Shown here: positions 1 through 8,535 of the stretch, in pieces
Layout: each line of letters begins with the position of its first letter
Position numbering within the stretch: the stretch's first letter is position 1
Made by a program: the position numbers and the translations under genes
Notes under the pieces: generated by a model
Seen by the model: only the letters and a program-made list of their open reading frames with translations
Told to the model about the DNA's origin: nothing
Databases searched by the model: none
NCBI GenBank assembly: GCA_029784825.1
Contig: JAFMAU010000004.1
Span: 1-64,000, forward strand
Direction of reading: 5' to 3'
DNA from: Nitrososphaerota archaeon
GTDB taxonomy: Archaea > Thermoproteota > Nitrososphaeria > Nitrososphaerales > UBA183
Length of the DNA stretch: 64,000 nt

Positions 1-1701
1 GAGAAGAACACTTTTCCGATAAGCAAGCTCATCAGGAGGCTCGCTTACACGCGCGAGGTTCTGGTGGTAACGGAAGGCAGCAATATCGACACTGCGAGAA
101 ATGCGATCTTTCCGGAAGGCGTGATTGGGAGAAATGTCAAAGGATACACCAATGACGGTTACGTTCTACTTCGTGCGATAACGAACCAGTATTTCCTGGA
201 GAAGTCGTCATACATCTCGAAGCTCAGCAGAGACGAGCGCGAGGTCGATAGGAATGTCGAATCCCTGTTCTCCTATCCTTTCGAAGGGCTCTACCGAATC
301 CCTGCATCATCGACAATGGCGGTAGGAAAGAGGCTTGAGGACTATTTCGCGATTCGAGAAGAGCAATCGCTCTATCTCACACACGTCTGGCACCCCTACA
401 AGGCCAAGTTCCATTCGAGAATGGCAAGAGCTCTCTTGAACTACGTTTGCCCTAACGACGACTCCCTTGCAATGGACAACTGGGCGGGAAGTGGCACAAC
501 GAACGTGGAAGCCACTTTGATGGGGATAGCGAACATTGGTCTTGAGCTCAACCCTCTGTCAGCTTTGATGGCGAGCGTGAAGTGTCAGGTATTGACAATG
601 GACCCGAAAGATGTCAAGAAGGAGATAGGCAGATTCCTCGACCAACTGCAGAGGAAGATAGAGAGCGCTCGGAGCGGGCCGGGGGCTGCGACGCTTCTTG
701 ACTACAGTGGAAAGGGAGCGGATTCAGGATCATCCATTCAGGCAAACGTGGTCACCGTTGAGGCAGAGAGGGTCAAGGGCGAACTCAAAGGACTCTTTAC
801 AGTGGATCAGCTCGAGGAATTCATCGTCGCGAGAGACCTGATCAACGCGAAGCACAAGTCAATCATGCGGAATTTTTTGCTCTTGGCACTGAGCGGCTCG
901 ATTAGCGACCTGGCCAGAAGGAGAAAGGGGAAACTCCTTGAGGTAATGACGCTGCGTCTGTATAAGACGATGTACTTGCGGCTCTACCTATACAACAAGC
1001 TGAATGTCACGCTAAGCGAAAAGCCTGCAAAGTCCGAAACGTTTGTGTGTGACAACAGGCATCCGCTTCAGACGTTCACGTCACTCGACGGAAGTGGCAT
1101 GACCCTGAGAAAAGCATCGGTGGATGGGGTCGTCACTTCGCCCCCATATTCAACGGCGGTCGACTACATTAGGAACGACTTCCCACAACTCAGGACGCTT
1201 GAGCTAGTGAAGCCCGACGAATTTGACGAACTGGAGAACAACATGGAGGGCAATCCCAAGCCCCGGATCTACAGGGATGAACAACTAGGCGCCGAGGCCA
1301 AGAAGGGTTCAACCTTCTACGATAGCCTGCCGGAATTGGCAAAGGAATCCATCGAGAAATTGAGACGAGCTGGGCGCGAACCAGAAGCCGTTCGGTCCTA
1401 CAAATTCTTCAAAGACATGTATCATTCGCTGAATGGAATGAATAGCCTGATGAGAGTGGGAGCAAAGGCCGCCATAGTTGTCGGAAACAATCACTATAAG
1501 ATTAGCGATACCGAAGAGGAAGAGGTAAAGAACGACCGAATCCTGTTCGAACTGGCCCAGGGTGAAGAAGTGGGTTTTGTTCCTGACAAGGTGACTGGAG
1601 GGTTCATCAGCCGGCCGCTTGAGAAAACTCAGGCGGGCTATATCAGAAACGAGACTGTGCTTGTTCTCGAGAAGGCTTCCGAATCTACCACGTCCATCTA
1701 G
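1..1701 (+). CDS. DNA methyltransferase (N4-cytosine/N6-adenine type), 5' partial
   Basis: The reading frame is open from the first base, so the gene probably starts outside the window; the GTG at 64 is an internal candidate start at best. Two methyltransferase motifs are clear: a SAM-binding motif I, DNWAGSGTT, near nt 475-501, and a catalytic motif IV, TSPPY, near nt 1135-1149. SPPY is the form common in N4-cytosine enzymes, though some N6-adenine enzymes share it. Motif I precedes motif IV with about 210 residues between them, a spacing that could hold a target-recognition domain. It is followed 54 nt later by an unknown ORF on the same strand, the layout of a type II restriction-modification pair. 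Base composition is less G+C-rich than the core genes further right, which suggests acquisition. The target sequence cannot be read from the protein. Confidence 0.8.
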   Translation, partial: EKNTFPISKLIRRLAYTREVLVVTEGSNIDTARNAIFPEGVIGRNVKGYTNDGYVLLRAITNQYFLEKSSYISKLSRDEREVDRNVESLFSYPFEGLYRIPASSTMAVGKRLEDYFAIREEQSLYLTHVWHPYKAKFHSRMARALLNYVCPNDDSLAMDNWAGSGTTNVEATLMGIANIGLELNPLSALMASVKCQVLTMDPKDVKKEIGRFLDQLQRKIESARSGPGAATLLDYSGKGADSGSSIQANVVTVEAERVKGELKGLFTVDQLEEFIVARDLINAKHKSIMRNFLLLALSGSISDLARRRKGKLLEVMTLRLYKTMYLRLYLYNKLNVTLSEKPAKSETFVCDNRHPLQTFTSLDGSGMTLRKASVDGVVTSPPYSTAVDYIRNDFPQLRTLELVKPDEFDELENNMEGNPKPRIYRDEQLGAEAKKGSTFYDSLPELAKESIEKLRRAGREPEAVRSYKFFKDMYHSLNGMNSLMRVGAKAAIVVGNNHYKISDTEEEEVKNDRILFELAQGEEVGFVPDKVTGGFISRPLEKTQAGYIRNETVLVLEKASESTTSI

Positions 1702-1755
1702 TATCCAGCTCAGCGTGCGCTTAAGAGTCCCACAGAAGCCACCCCCGGCCCGTCG

Positions 1756-2634
1756 TTGTCAGTTGCGGACCTGTCGGGCCTCGAACAGGAACTAACGACG
1801 CCAATTCAGAACAAACACAAGGAAAGCGCCGCCTACAGGCGCCGGAGTGACAACTTAGAATGGATCAAAGCGCTCCCCCTTGCTGGTCTTGGGAACGGCG
1901 AAGTTGAACTATCGATCCCGATGGCGCAGACTGCACGCAAGGAACTTATCTTAATTCAATATCCCGGAAAGGAATCGAGGAAGAGCGAGAGGAGAGACTG
2001 GTCCAATCCGAGAGATTTTCGCCCCAAGTATCTCAAGTATGGGGCATCATCATATGGGCCAGATCTGACCTTTAGCCAACTGTGGGACCCCTTGGTCGAC
2101 AATCTGCGCTCATTGGAACATCAGTACGACAGGGAGCAGTTTGCTGCTGTTCTAGGCATACTCTTCTATCGAATGGCGTTCATGATAGATTATTCTGAGA
2201 CCCCAGTCGGAGAATCCAAAGTGACCGTCTTCAAGGGAGGAAATGAAGAGGGCACAAAGCTGATGTCATTTGGCCGGTTCTGGAACTACAAACCGCCCAA
2301 GGAGACGACAAGGATAATGGGGAAGACATTTCCTGACTGGGGAGGTATGTCATTTGAAGCGTACCTGCAATACAACAGTCTTCTAGCTTGGAATGAGGAT
2401 GGAAAGTCCTTCGCCAAATTCGCCGATTGGAACTTGTCGAAGTCAATAGGAAGAATAAACACTCTGTTGACTCATGTCAGGGTAATAGGTTTCATCACCG
2501 GGAAGGTCGAGCTATCTGCATTACTCGGCGACTTCACGAGACGAAGGGGAATGTCACCCGCTCCAACGGATGAGCTAATGTCGATTTGCGGGCAATACAT
2601 CAGGACTGAGGGAGATGTCCAGGGAACATTATGA
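1756..2634 (+). CDS. Unknown protein downstream of the methyltransferase; candidate restriction partner
   Basis: A 292-residue protein from a TTG start, 54 nt after the methyltransferase on the same strand. I do not recognise the family. It is soluble, with no signal peptide or membrane segment, and is rich in aromatic residues. No complete PD-(D/E)XK, HNH or GIY-YIG signature can be seen. Position alone suggests a restriction endonuclease or another effector paired with the methyltransferase, since type II endonucleases are often too diverged to recognise. Upstream starts cannot be excluded. Confidence 0.55.
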   Translation: MSVADLSGLEQELTTPIQNKHKESAAYRRRSDNLEWIKALPLAGLGNGEVELSIPMAQTARKELILIQYPGKESRKSERRDWSNPRDFRPKYLKYGASSYGPDLTFSQLWDPLVDNLRSLEHQYDREQFAAVLGILFYRMAFMIDYSETPVGESKVTVFKGGNEEGTKLMSFGRFWNYKPPKETTRIMGKTFPDWGGMSFEAYLQYNSLLAWNEDGKSFAKFADWNLSKSIGRINTLLTHVRVIGFITGKVELSALLGDFTRRRGMSPAPTDELMSICGQYIRTEGDVQGTL

Positions 2635-2759
2635 AACGCTGGTACACAATACTTCAAATTCCTTTGCTTCCGACACAATTCGGAGCGCTTCTCAAACGCT
2701 GATTGGTCGTGGATTTGGCAAGGTAGGTAGCAGTACCTGGGTCATTGGATTGGTGCGAT

Positions 2760-4643
2760 CTAAGGCTCAAGCATATCCTTGAGTTTGTTCGGAACTTGCT
2801 TGATGTTGCGCCTTCTCCAAATTTCATCCTTTACGCCCTTGTCCGTGTACCTCATGCCGAGGATGACATTCCTGGGAGTAATTTGACCGATTCTCACATG
2901 TTCCATCCTGGCCTGTCTGCTCCTCCTCGCTTGAACCACCTTGGCAAGGTTCGCAAACACTTGCTTCCAGAATGTGTCGGACTTTCTTTCGCCTAGAGCC
3001 TGCAGCCTATTGATATCTCTAGCCAATTCGTCTTTTACGACCTTCGCTGAACTTGGCGACGCTGCAATCCTGGTGATTCTCTTGAACCCATCCCCCACGA
3101 CGGCCAACGCGATGAGATTCAACGCTTTGTATAGACCTCGCACCTGCTTCTTCTTCACTTTCCTGACGTACTCCGATTGGTTCGCCAAGAACAAAGCTGG
3201 AAGTAGGATGTATTCTGCAGTGGTTTGCCCTTCAACGAAGATCTCCTCGTAGAAGCCAGGTCTGGCGCTCTTCGCCTTCTCGAAGATCAACTTCTTCTGC
3301 GCCTTCGCCTCGTACGATTTACCAGACCAGAAGGATAATGCGGCCTGGGCCGCAACTTCATTGGAGATCACCCGTTTAGGCTGTCTTACTCCTGGACCTT
3401 CTCCCGCTTTGCGTACATATTGGATGTTGTAAATGTCGTCACATTCACGCTCAATGAAGACCTGGACGGGATCGTTTGCCCGCAGGTCTCTGGGTGTAAT
3501 CGGAGACTGCGAATTGGAATATTCGGCAATGTGTTCTTCTAACTCCATCGCGGTGCCCTGGTCCTCTCCTTCTTGCCTGGTAGGAATTACCCTGACAAGC
3601 AGGTTGACCCCATCAAACCAGTCCTTGTCCTTCACGCTGTAGAGAGTTTCGATTGTCTGAAGACCGTTGACAACTTGGAACCCCTCAATGGCCCATGAAT
3701 CAGAATCCAATCCTCGTGCGCCTGTTGGTGTCAGTGTCTCGCAGCACACAGTAACGCCATTGTTGTATCTCCAGAAGTCTTGACGATCAGTTAGGCTTTG
3801 CAGAGTAGCAAGTATCTTTGGAGCCGCAACCCCTCTGCTCCCCTTGAGCAGGAACCTGAAATTCGAATGGTAGATGTTGACGTCATTATCTTGCCTGATC
3901 TTGATTAGGTCCTCAGCAGCTACGGTTGCTGCAAGGGCGTATATGTTATTCCCTTTCGCCGGAATGACAAACTTCTGTTTCGTACTCAGATGAACTGTGC
4001 TGGGCGCCTTCGCGTGGATCGCGTTGTACAGAGAATTGAACCGTGTGTGGTCGTAAATGGAACAGTTGTGTTTCTCGTACTTCCGGCGATCAGAATTGAA
4101 CATGTCGTTGATGCGTTTGACTTCCGTCACAAGGGACTTCCTGGCCTTCCCAGAAATCGCTACGACAAGTTCAACACGGAGTTTGTTTGCGAGAGCGTCC
4201 TTGTACAATGAGACACCCTCCACTAGTTTCGGATCCGTGGGACGTGCTGTGTTCACGACCTCATCACGAATCCGGGTGAAGAGGCCCTTAATCTCCCGGG
4301 CTGCCTCGGGTCCGAACGGGGTCGGGTTGAATTTAGAATCATCATCCTTCGGGATTATGGGAGGCGAGTACTTCGCTTGAATAACATACAGCGTGCCTTT
4401 GTGAACCCAGATTCCATCCCCCTCGAAGTCACCAGGCCCTCCTTTCCGCTCAAACCTCGACCTGGCTGCCTCGACTTCGTCAGACCTGAGCGAATGGCTA
4501 ATCTTGTCGATTGCCCAATATGCAAACGCCTTGCCCAATCCAACTTGAGTCCTCCCACTATACTTGGTATCTGCAACCGCTTCGACCTCATCTCTCATGA
4601 GTTTCGCAAAATACTCAGGGTCGAATAGGGGAGCATCGGCCAC
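2760..4643 (-). CDS. AIPR-family (abortive infection phage resistance) protein
   Basis: A 627-residue protein from a GTG start. It carries the two most recognisable AIPR hallmarks: a YNNGVTV segment at about residues 292-298 and FQVVNGLQT at about residues 321-329. These correspond to the family's 'NNGIT' and 'VNGAQT' blocks. AIPR proteins are found in bacterial and archaeal defence islands and next to restriction-modification genes, and some act in abortive infection; the biochemical activity is poorly defined. It converges on the unknown ORF at 1756-2634, leaving 125 nt between the two stop codons. With the methyltransferase it makes a plausible defence cluster. Base composition matches that low-G+C neighbourhood and not the core genome to the right. 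Confidence 0.8.
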   Translation of the reverse strand: MADAPLFDPEYFAKLMRDEVEAVADTKYSGRTQVGLGKAFAYWAIDKISHSLRSDEVEAARSRFERKGGPGDFEGDGIWVHKGTLYVIQAKYSPPIIPKDDDSKFNPTPFGPEAAREIKGLFTRIRDEVVNTARPTDPKLVEGVSLYKDALANKLRVELVVAISGKARKSLVTEVKRINDMFNSDRRKYEKHNCSIYDHTRFNSLYNAIHAKAPSTVHLSTKQKFVIPAKGNNIYALAATVAAEDLIKIRQDNDVNIYHSNFRFLLKGSRGVAAPKILATLQSLTDRQDFWRYNNGVTVCCETLTPTGARGLDSDSWAIEGFQVVNGLQTIETLYSVKDKDWFDGVNLLVRVIPTRQEGEDQGTAMELEEHIAEYSNSQSPITPRDLRANDPVQVFIERECDDIYNIQYVRKAGEGPGVRQPKRVISNEVAAQAALSFWSGKSYEAKAQKKLIFEKAKSARPGFYEEIFVEGQTTAEYILLPALFLANQSEYVRKVKKKQVRGLYKALNLIALAVVGDGFKRITRIAASPSSAKVVKDELARDINRLQALGERKSDTFWKQVFANLAKVVQARRSRQARMEHVRIGQITPRNVILGMRYTDKGVKDEIWRRRNIKQVPNKLKDMLEP

Positions 4644-4751
4644 AGGAAAGGGTTCAAAGGTGGCTTACTTGAGTATTATCGAAGAAGTGCAAAGGGATCG
4701 AGTGGAGAATCCTCTTCGTGCCAACTGTCGCGGATTTGGCACCGTAAGTAT

Positions 4752-4800
4752 AAGTGCCGCGGGTCGGACCCTCCCCGATCCCTTTCGGGTCGGATTTGAA
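4752..4800 (-). repeat. tRNA 3'-end fragment (attachment-site-like copy of tRNA-Phe end)
   Basis: On the minus strand this reads as the T-loop, the 3' T-stem and the 3' acceptor strand of a tRNA, interrupted at the same T-stem position as the intron in the intact tRNA-Phe at 5853-5962. The outer 17 nt at 4752-4768 match 5850-5866 at 16 of 17 positions, in the same orientation. The D-arm, the anticodon arm and a matching 5' T-stem strand are missing. Archaeal integrases commonly use tRNA 3' ends and leave such a fragment at the far end of the element. No integrase is visible in the window. Confidence 0.6.
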
Positions 4801-4915
4801 CTCGAATGGGAATAGTGCGAACGTCTAACCATCCGCAATAGCGGTATCCTACGTCAAACCGAGCAAGTGCCGCCCAAGTCCAATTTGCTTCGGTAAGGCA
4901 ACCAAAATCAGAGGA

Positions 4916-4935
4916 GGGGGGGATAGAACTCCCCC
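4916..4935 (-). terminator. Hairpin after the exported-protein gene
   Basis: A G-run (4916-4922) pairs with a C-run (4931-4935) around an 8-nt loop, 13 nt past the stop codon of the minus-strand exported-protein gene. Downstream on that strand the sequence becomes T-rich. Archaeal termination depends mainly on T-runs, so the hairpin may instead stabilise the transcript 3' end. Confidence 0.35.
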
Positions 4936-4947
4936 TTGCTTGTACGT

Positions 4948-5685
4948 CTAGTTGATTGTGTAGCTGATGAGTTGTAATGCTGCTGTTCCTGAGGTCAGAC
5001 CAATCCCGTTAGCCCCGAACTGACTCGGGTGGCCGCCGCCAAAGGCGAGCCCGACTTCAGTTGCGGAAGCGAGCGCCTGAGAGAACTGTGGGTCTGCTGC
5101 TTGGTTGCCGCATATGCCACTCCAAGAGCTGGGGGTAAGAATTGCTGTCAGCGTGAAGGATGTTCCTAACGTATTGCCCGAGCTATCTGTGACGGGAGTT
5201 GCCGCTGCCCACCAGTAGTTGTAGTCACTGTATCCTGGAGGCAGACCGCATGACGGCGGGGTCTGGTTCTGGGAGCTTGTCGGGGTGTTGGCTTGGATGA
5301 AAAGATATACCACTGCGGGAGGCGACGCCGCTTGACTTCCCCAGGGCCCCGCTTCAAGAGATGCGACCGATGTCAGAGTCAGCGTCGCGGTTATGGTCTC
5401 ACCTTCTGTCAAGGCTGGAAGCGATTTCGGAGACGTGTAGAGGTAGTCTGTGAACCCATAGGGCGCGTTTGGCAGGCCAAACTCTGCTACGAAACCACTT
5501 CCGCTGGTCGCGGAGCTTGTGTGGAAGATGTAGTCTCCCTGTGGGTTTTGCACCCTGGTTCCTACGGTCCATTGCTGTCCGGGCGCGGTCGATGTGTCAG
5601 CAAATGCGATGCCCGTGATCGATAGAAGAGCTATCGCCGAGAGTGTTGCTAGAAGCGTCAGTTTCGAACTGTAGGACTTTTCCAA
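4948..5685 (-). CDS. Exported protein of unknown function
   Basis: A 245-residue protein whose first ~30 residues form a classical signal peptide: a lysine near the N-terminus, a hydrophobic core (LLATLSAIALLSITGIA), and a likely cleavage site after FADT. The mature part is rich in Ser, Thr, Gly, Pro and Asn with short hydrophobic strands, as in extracellular beta-sandwich or cell-surface domains. Two cysteines lie in the PPSCGLPPGYSDY and WSGICGNQ segments and could form a disulfide. No enzymatic motif is recognised and no second membrane anchor is seen, so it is likely secreted. It lies between the tRNA-Phe gene and the tRNA 3'-end fragment, so it may be cargo of an integrated element. Confidence 0.65.
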   Translation of the reverse strand: MEKSYSSKLTLLATLSAIALLSITGIAFADTSTAPGQQWTVGTRVQNPQGDYIFHTSSATSGSGFVAEFGLPNAPYGFTDYLYTSPKSLPALTEGETITATLTLTSVASLEAGPWGSQAASPPAVVYLFIQANTPTSSQNQTPPSCGLPPGYSDYNYWWAAATPVTDSSGNTLGTSFTLTAILTPSSWSGICGNQAADPQFSQALASATEVGLAFGGGHPSQFGANGIGLTSGTAALQLISYTIN

Positions 5686-5852
5686 TGTCCCAATTTTCTT
5701 GCCGCCTTCCTTCGTTAATACAGATTTCCGATATTGGACTCATTCTAATATTCTGATATGGGATTGGCTCCATCCAGGCACCTGTGCGAGGAAAGACGTT
5801 GTTACATGAAAGGTCGTATCCCCGAAATTCGAGATTGGCCGAGAACAGGAAG

Positions 5853-5962
5853 TGCCGTGGGTCGGAGACTCCCTGGCCTCACGGCCGGATTTGAGCCGAC
5901 GACACTCCGGTCTTCAGCCGGATGCTCTTGGGGAACCCGCTCCCAGGCTGAGCTACCACGGC
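5853..5962 (-). tRNA. tRNA-Phe (GAA) with two short non-canonical introns
   Basis: On the minus strand a 7-bp acceptor stem (GCCGTGG/CCACGGC) and discriminator A enclose a tRNA. The anticodon loop is CTGAAGA, giving GAA for phenylalanine, in a 5-bp stem TCCGG/CCGGA. The cloverleaf closes only if two insertions are removed: 13 nt in the D-loop (about 5928-5940) and 23 nt in the 3' T-stem strand (about 5865-5887). Removing them leaves 74 nt with D-stem GCTC/GAGC and T-stem GTCGG/CCGAC. Such introns outside position 37/38 occur in several archaeal lineages and are removed by the splicing endonuclease. The T-loop begins C54 instead of the usual T. CCA is not encoded. Intron edges can shift by a base or two. 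Confidence 0.85.
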
Positions 5963-6232
5963 ACCAGGCCCCGCTCCGACTGAAAGTCAAGATAAGAGTT
6001 TCATTCCCGTTGAAGCTCAAAGCAGATTGTTCGCTAAGAAAGGTACTCCAGAAGCGCCTAGGACCTCAGCAACCGAGCCATCGGGGCCCGAACAGCACTC
6101 CGAAGGCGGTGTGGTTTCAAATTCTTCCAGGAATCCCTTCCTCCATCGGCAATTCTCCGTTCAAATCTGCACAATTAAGTCGCCCCGGACGATGTCAGGC
6201 TCGTCCGCTCAGCGGGAGCGGAGGCGGAACCA

Positions 6233-6817
6233 ATGTTCTCGATACCCAACATATTGGCACCGGTAACGGCGCACGCCCCAGCGCCCCTCCTACTGGTGGC
6301 TCTGCTCGGCGCCTCCCTGATACTGATATTCGCGGGGAGGACCCTGGCCAAGATCGTCGCCTTCCTTGCGGTTGGCCTTGTGGGCGCAGCCTTCGGAGGC
6401 GCGATAGCGGCCCAGTACCTGGCTCCGGCATGGAGCATCATCGGGGTCCTCCTGGGGTTCGTCATAGGAGGCATGCTCGGGGTCGCGCTCCTCTCCGTCG
6501 GCATGGGGCTCCTGGTGGGGTACGTCGCCTACATCCTCGCGCTGGACTTGGCGCTCGGTCCGACCGTCGCCCTGATAACCGGGGTCGCCTTCTTCATCGT
6601 CGGCGTCATCCTCTCAGGGAGGCTCCTGACCCTGGCCACGGCGGTCTTCGGCGGCCTGCTCCTCTTCGACGTCCTGACCCGCTACGGCTTCGAGCCCATG
6701 CTCGCCACCCTTGTCGCCGCGGCACTGACCCTCATCGGACTCTACGTCCAGCTAGCGCCAAGCAGACGGTTGACTCAACCTGCCAATGTGGGAGGTCAGC
6801 CAGGTGCTCACGGCTAG
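6233..6817 (+). CDS. Polytopic membrane protein, DUF4203-like
   Basis: A 194-residue protein made almost entirely of alternating hydrophobic segments, about six to seven predicted membrane spans, rich in Gly, Ala, Leu and Val. The glycine-rich helices (for example GFVIGGMLGVALLSVGMGLL) resemble DUF4203/TMEM198-type proteins, whose function is not established. The ATG follows a 270-nt stretch downstream of the tRNA-Phe in which I see no gene; an AATTAAG box near 6172-6178 may be the promoter. The next gene starts inside this one, overlapping by 32 nt, which suggests co-translation with the following group. Confidence 0.6.
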   Translation: MFSIPNILAPVTAHAPAPLLLVALLGASLILIFAGRTLAKIVAFLAVGLVGAAFGGAIAAQYLAPAWSIIGVLLGFVIGGMLGVALLSVGMGLLVGYVAYILALDLALGPTVALITGVAFFIVGVILSGRLLTLATAVFGGLLLFDVLTRYGFEPMLATLVAAALTLIGLYVQLAPSRRLTQPANVGGQPGAHG

Positions 6818-7124
6818 CGAGCAGGTCCAGCGGCCGAGCTACGTCAGGGTCTTCTTCCTCTACCCTGACTTCCGGGTGAGGGTCGACGACAACTCCCCGG
6901 TGCACTTCGATGTGGACGTGAAGGCGGTAGATTCACAGGGGACCAAGTGGCTCCTCACCTTCCGCATCTTCGCCCTCGACAGGAGAGGGAGGCTGATCAT
7001 CTTCGAGCACAAGTGGCCGCACAACTACCTCCAGACCCTCCAGCGGCAGTCGGTCATGGAGGGCCTGATCAAGAAGTACGCCGACCCCCTTAACGCGCTC
7101 CCCGGAAGAATAGAGGCGAGGTAG
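6786..7124 (+). CDS. Hypothetical protein
   Basis: A 112-residue soluble protein overlapping the end of the preceding membrane-protein gene by 32 nt and ending 1 nt before the start of the RecB-like nuclease gene. The centre is strand-rich (VRVFFLYPDFRVRVDD, followed by DVDVKAV). The C-terminal half is basic and aromatic, with an EHKWPHNYLQTL segment. I do not recognise the family. The tight packing suggests it is transcribed with the nuclease. A slightly later start is possible. Confidence 0.5.
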   Translation: MWEVSQVLTASEQVQRPSYVRVFFLYPDFRVRVDDNSPVHFDVDVKAVDSQGTKWLLTFRIFALDRRGRLIIFEHKWPHNYLQTLQRQSVMEGLIKKYADPLNALPGRIEAR

Positions 7125-7125
7125 C

Positions 7126-7932
7126 ATGCCCCCGCACCGGAGGAAAACGAGGACGCTGCCGTTGAGCATGGTCAACTGCATGATCTGCCCGCTCCGCCTG
7201 GAGTGCATCCGCTGCTCATCCCTTTCCCAGGTCGACCCCAAGCACCCGGAGAGGCTCCGAGACCTCGTGGTCAGGAACATCTACAGGATGGAGCCAACCC
7301 CTGAGGACCAGGCCAGGATGGACGCCGGGACCGCCGCCCACATGGAGCTCGAAGAGCGGAGGCAGGTGGACACCGACCCAGCATCGATCATAAGGCGCAT
7401 CAAGAACAAGGAGACGTTCTACTTCTCGCTGTCCTTCTGCAGCGTCCGCTATGGCCTGAGGGGGACCGTCGACGCCGTCCTCGTCGACTGGCAGGGGAGC
7501 ACCTTGCGTCTCATGATCATCGACGACAAAACACACCTGTCAAGTCCGATCTTCAAACAGCTCTGGGCCTACGGGATGATCCTCTCGGACCCCAACTGTC
7601 TCTACACGAGGCAGCTCGACGGCGAAGGCGAGGAGATCGAAAGGAAGAACTTCTACCAGGACCTCGGGGACATCTTCGATTCCGTCGAAGTATGGACTAC
7701 GATCAACCCATACATGTCGAAGGGCCAGATCGTTGACAGGCCCATCCCGGCCAGGCCGTTCTCTCGGGCGAGGGTCTTCGTCGACAAGGGGCTCGTCTTC
7801 GCAGTCCTCAGGTCGAAGCGGAAGCTCCTCGACGCCTACAGCGAGCCGGAGATCCTGGCCGCCACCCAGCAGATGAAGTTCAAGCGGTCAGGGAACCAGC
7901 TCGTCCTCTACGAGCCGGAGCAGAGACGTTAG
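7126..7932 (+). CDS. RecB/Cas4-like PD-(D/E)XK nuclease with N-terminal cysteine cluster
   Basis: A 268-residue protein with the RecB-type nuclease motifs in order: a GxxxH box (GTAAH, H72), GxxD (GTVD, D116), a D-x-K catalytic strand (IIDDK, D133/K135) and a Q-x3-Y helix (Q145/Y149). Cas4, Dna2-type and AddB-type nucleases share this set. At the N-terminus are four cysteines, C18-x2-C21-x5-C27-x2-C30, which could bind zinc or an Fe-S cluster. Canonical Cas4 instead places one Cys before and three after the nuclease core. No CRISPR array or cas gene is near, so a DNA repair or processing role is more likely. It starts 1 nt after the preceding stop codon. Confidence 0.75.
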   Translation: MPPHRRKTRTLPLSMVNCMICPLRLECIRCSSLSQVDPKHPERLRDLVVRNIYRMEPTPEDQARMDAGTAAHMELEERRQVDTDPASIIRRIKNKETFYFSLSFCSVRYGLRGTVDAVLVDWQGSTLRLMIIDDKTHLSSPIFKQLWAYGMILSDPNCLYTRQLDGEGEEIERKNFYQDLGDIFDSVEVWTTINPYMSKGQIVDRPIPARPFSRARVFVDKGLVFAVLRSKRKLLDAYSEPEILAATQQMKFKRSGNQLVLYEPEQRR

Positions 7933-7971
7933 TCGCACTGCATAAATGTCCCCCTTCTGACAACGACCTCC

Positions 7972-8505
7972 TTGAGCGCACCCGTCCCCGACGACCTTCA
8001 GAAGGTCCTGGGCCCGAACGAGCAGCCCCAGCTCTACATCGCCCAGAAGATCTACCACCCGAAGATCAACATCGACTCGGTCCTGATCACCAACCAGAGG
8101 GTGATCCTCAGGCACCCCCACGCCATGGGCCTGAAGAAGGACTACACCGACTTCAACTATCAGGACGTGGCCAACGTCGTGCTTGACAAGGGGTTCACCC
8201 GCTCGACCCTCAAGCTCGTCCTCAGGCTCGGCGGAGAGCCGCTGGCCCTCCAGGACCTCCCCAATTCAGAGGCGCAGAAGGCGTACGGCCTGATCAGAGA
8301 GAACCTGGGGAGGTACCAGGCCCCCTTCGCCCAGGGCCTGATGAACGTCCCTCCCTATCAGCAGGCCCCGCAGGCGCAACCTCCTTCGTCAGGAGGCGCG
8401 ACCACCGTCATCGAAAGAGAGGTTGTCAAGATCAAATGCAGATACTGCGGCGCACTCAACGACGAATCCGCGAAGGCGTGCGTCAACTGCGGAGCGAGCC
8501 TGTGA
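7972..8505 (+). CDS. PH-like domain protein with C-terminal zinc ribbon
   Basis: A 177-residue protein from a TTG start. Residues ~15-115 have the pattern of a bacterial/archaeal PH-like domain: alternating short strands, including SVLITNQRVILRHP, then a C-terminal helix (AQKAYGLIRENL). A Pro/Gln-rich linker leads to a zinc ribbon at the C-terminus with two CxxC pairs (CRYCG and CVNCG). PH-like domains of this type often bind membranes or proteins, and the zinc ribbon suggests an adaptor. No catalytic motif is seen. It lies 39 nt after the nuclease gene. Confidence 0.65.
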   Translation: MSAPVPDDLQKVLGPNEQPQLYIAQKIYHPKINIDSVLITNQRVILRHPHAMGLKKDYTDFNYQDVANVVLDKGFTRSTLKLVLRLGGEPLALQDLPNSEAQKAYGLIRENLGRYQAPFAQGLMNVPPYQQAPQAQPPSSGGATTVIEREVVKIKCRYCGALNDESAKACVNCGASL

Positions 8506-8535
8506 CCCGGGCGGTCAACTCGAGAGTGAGGTCGT

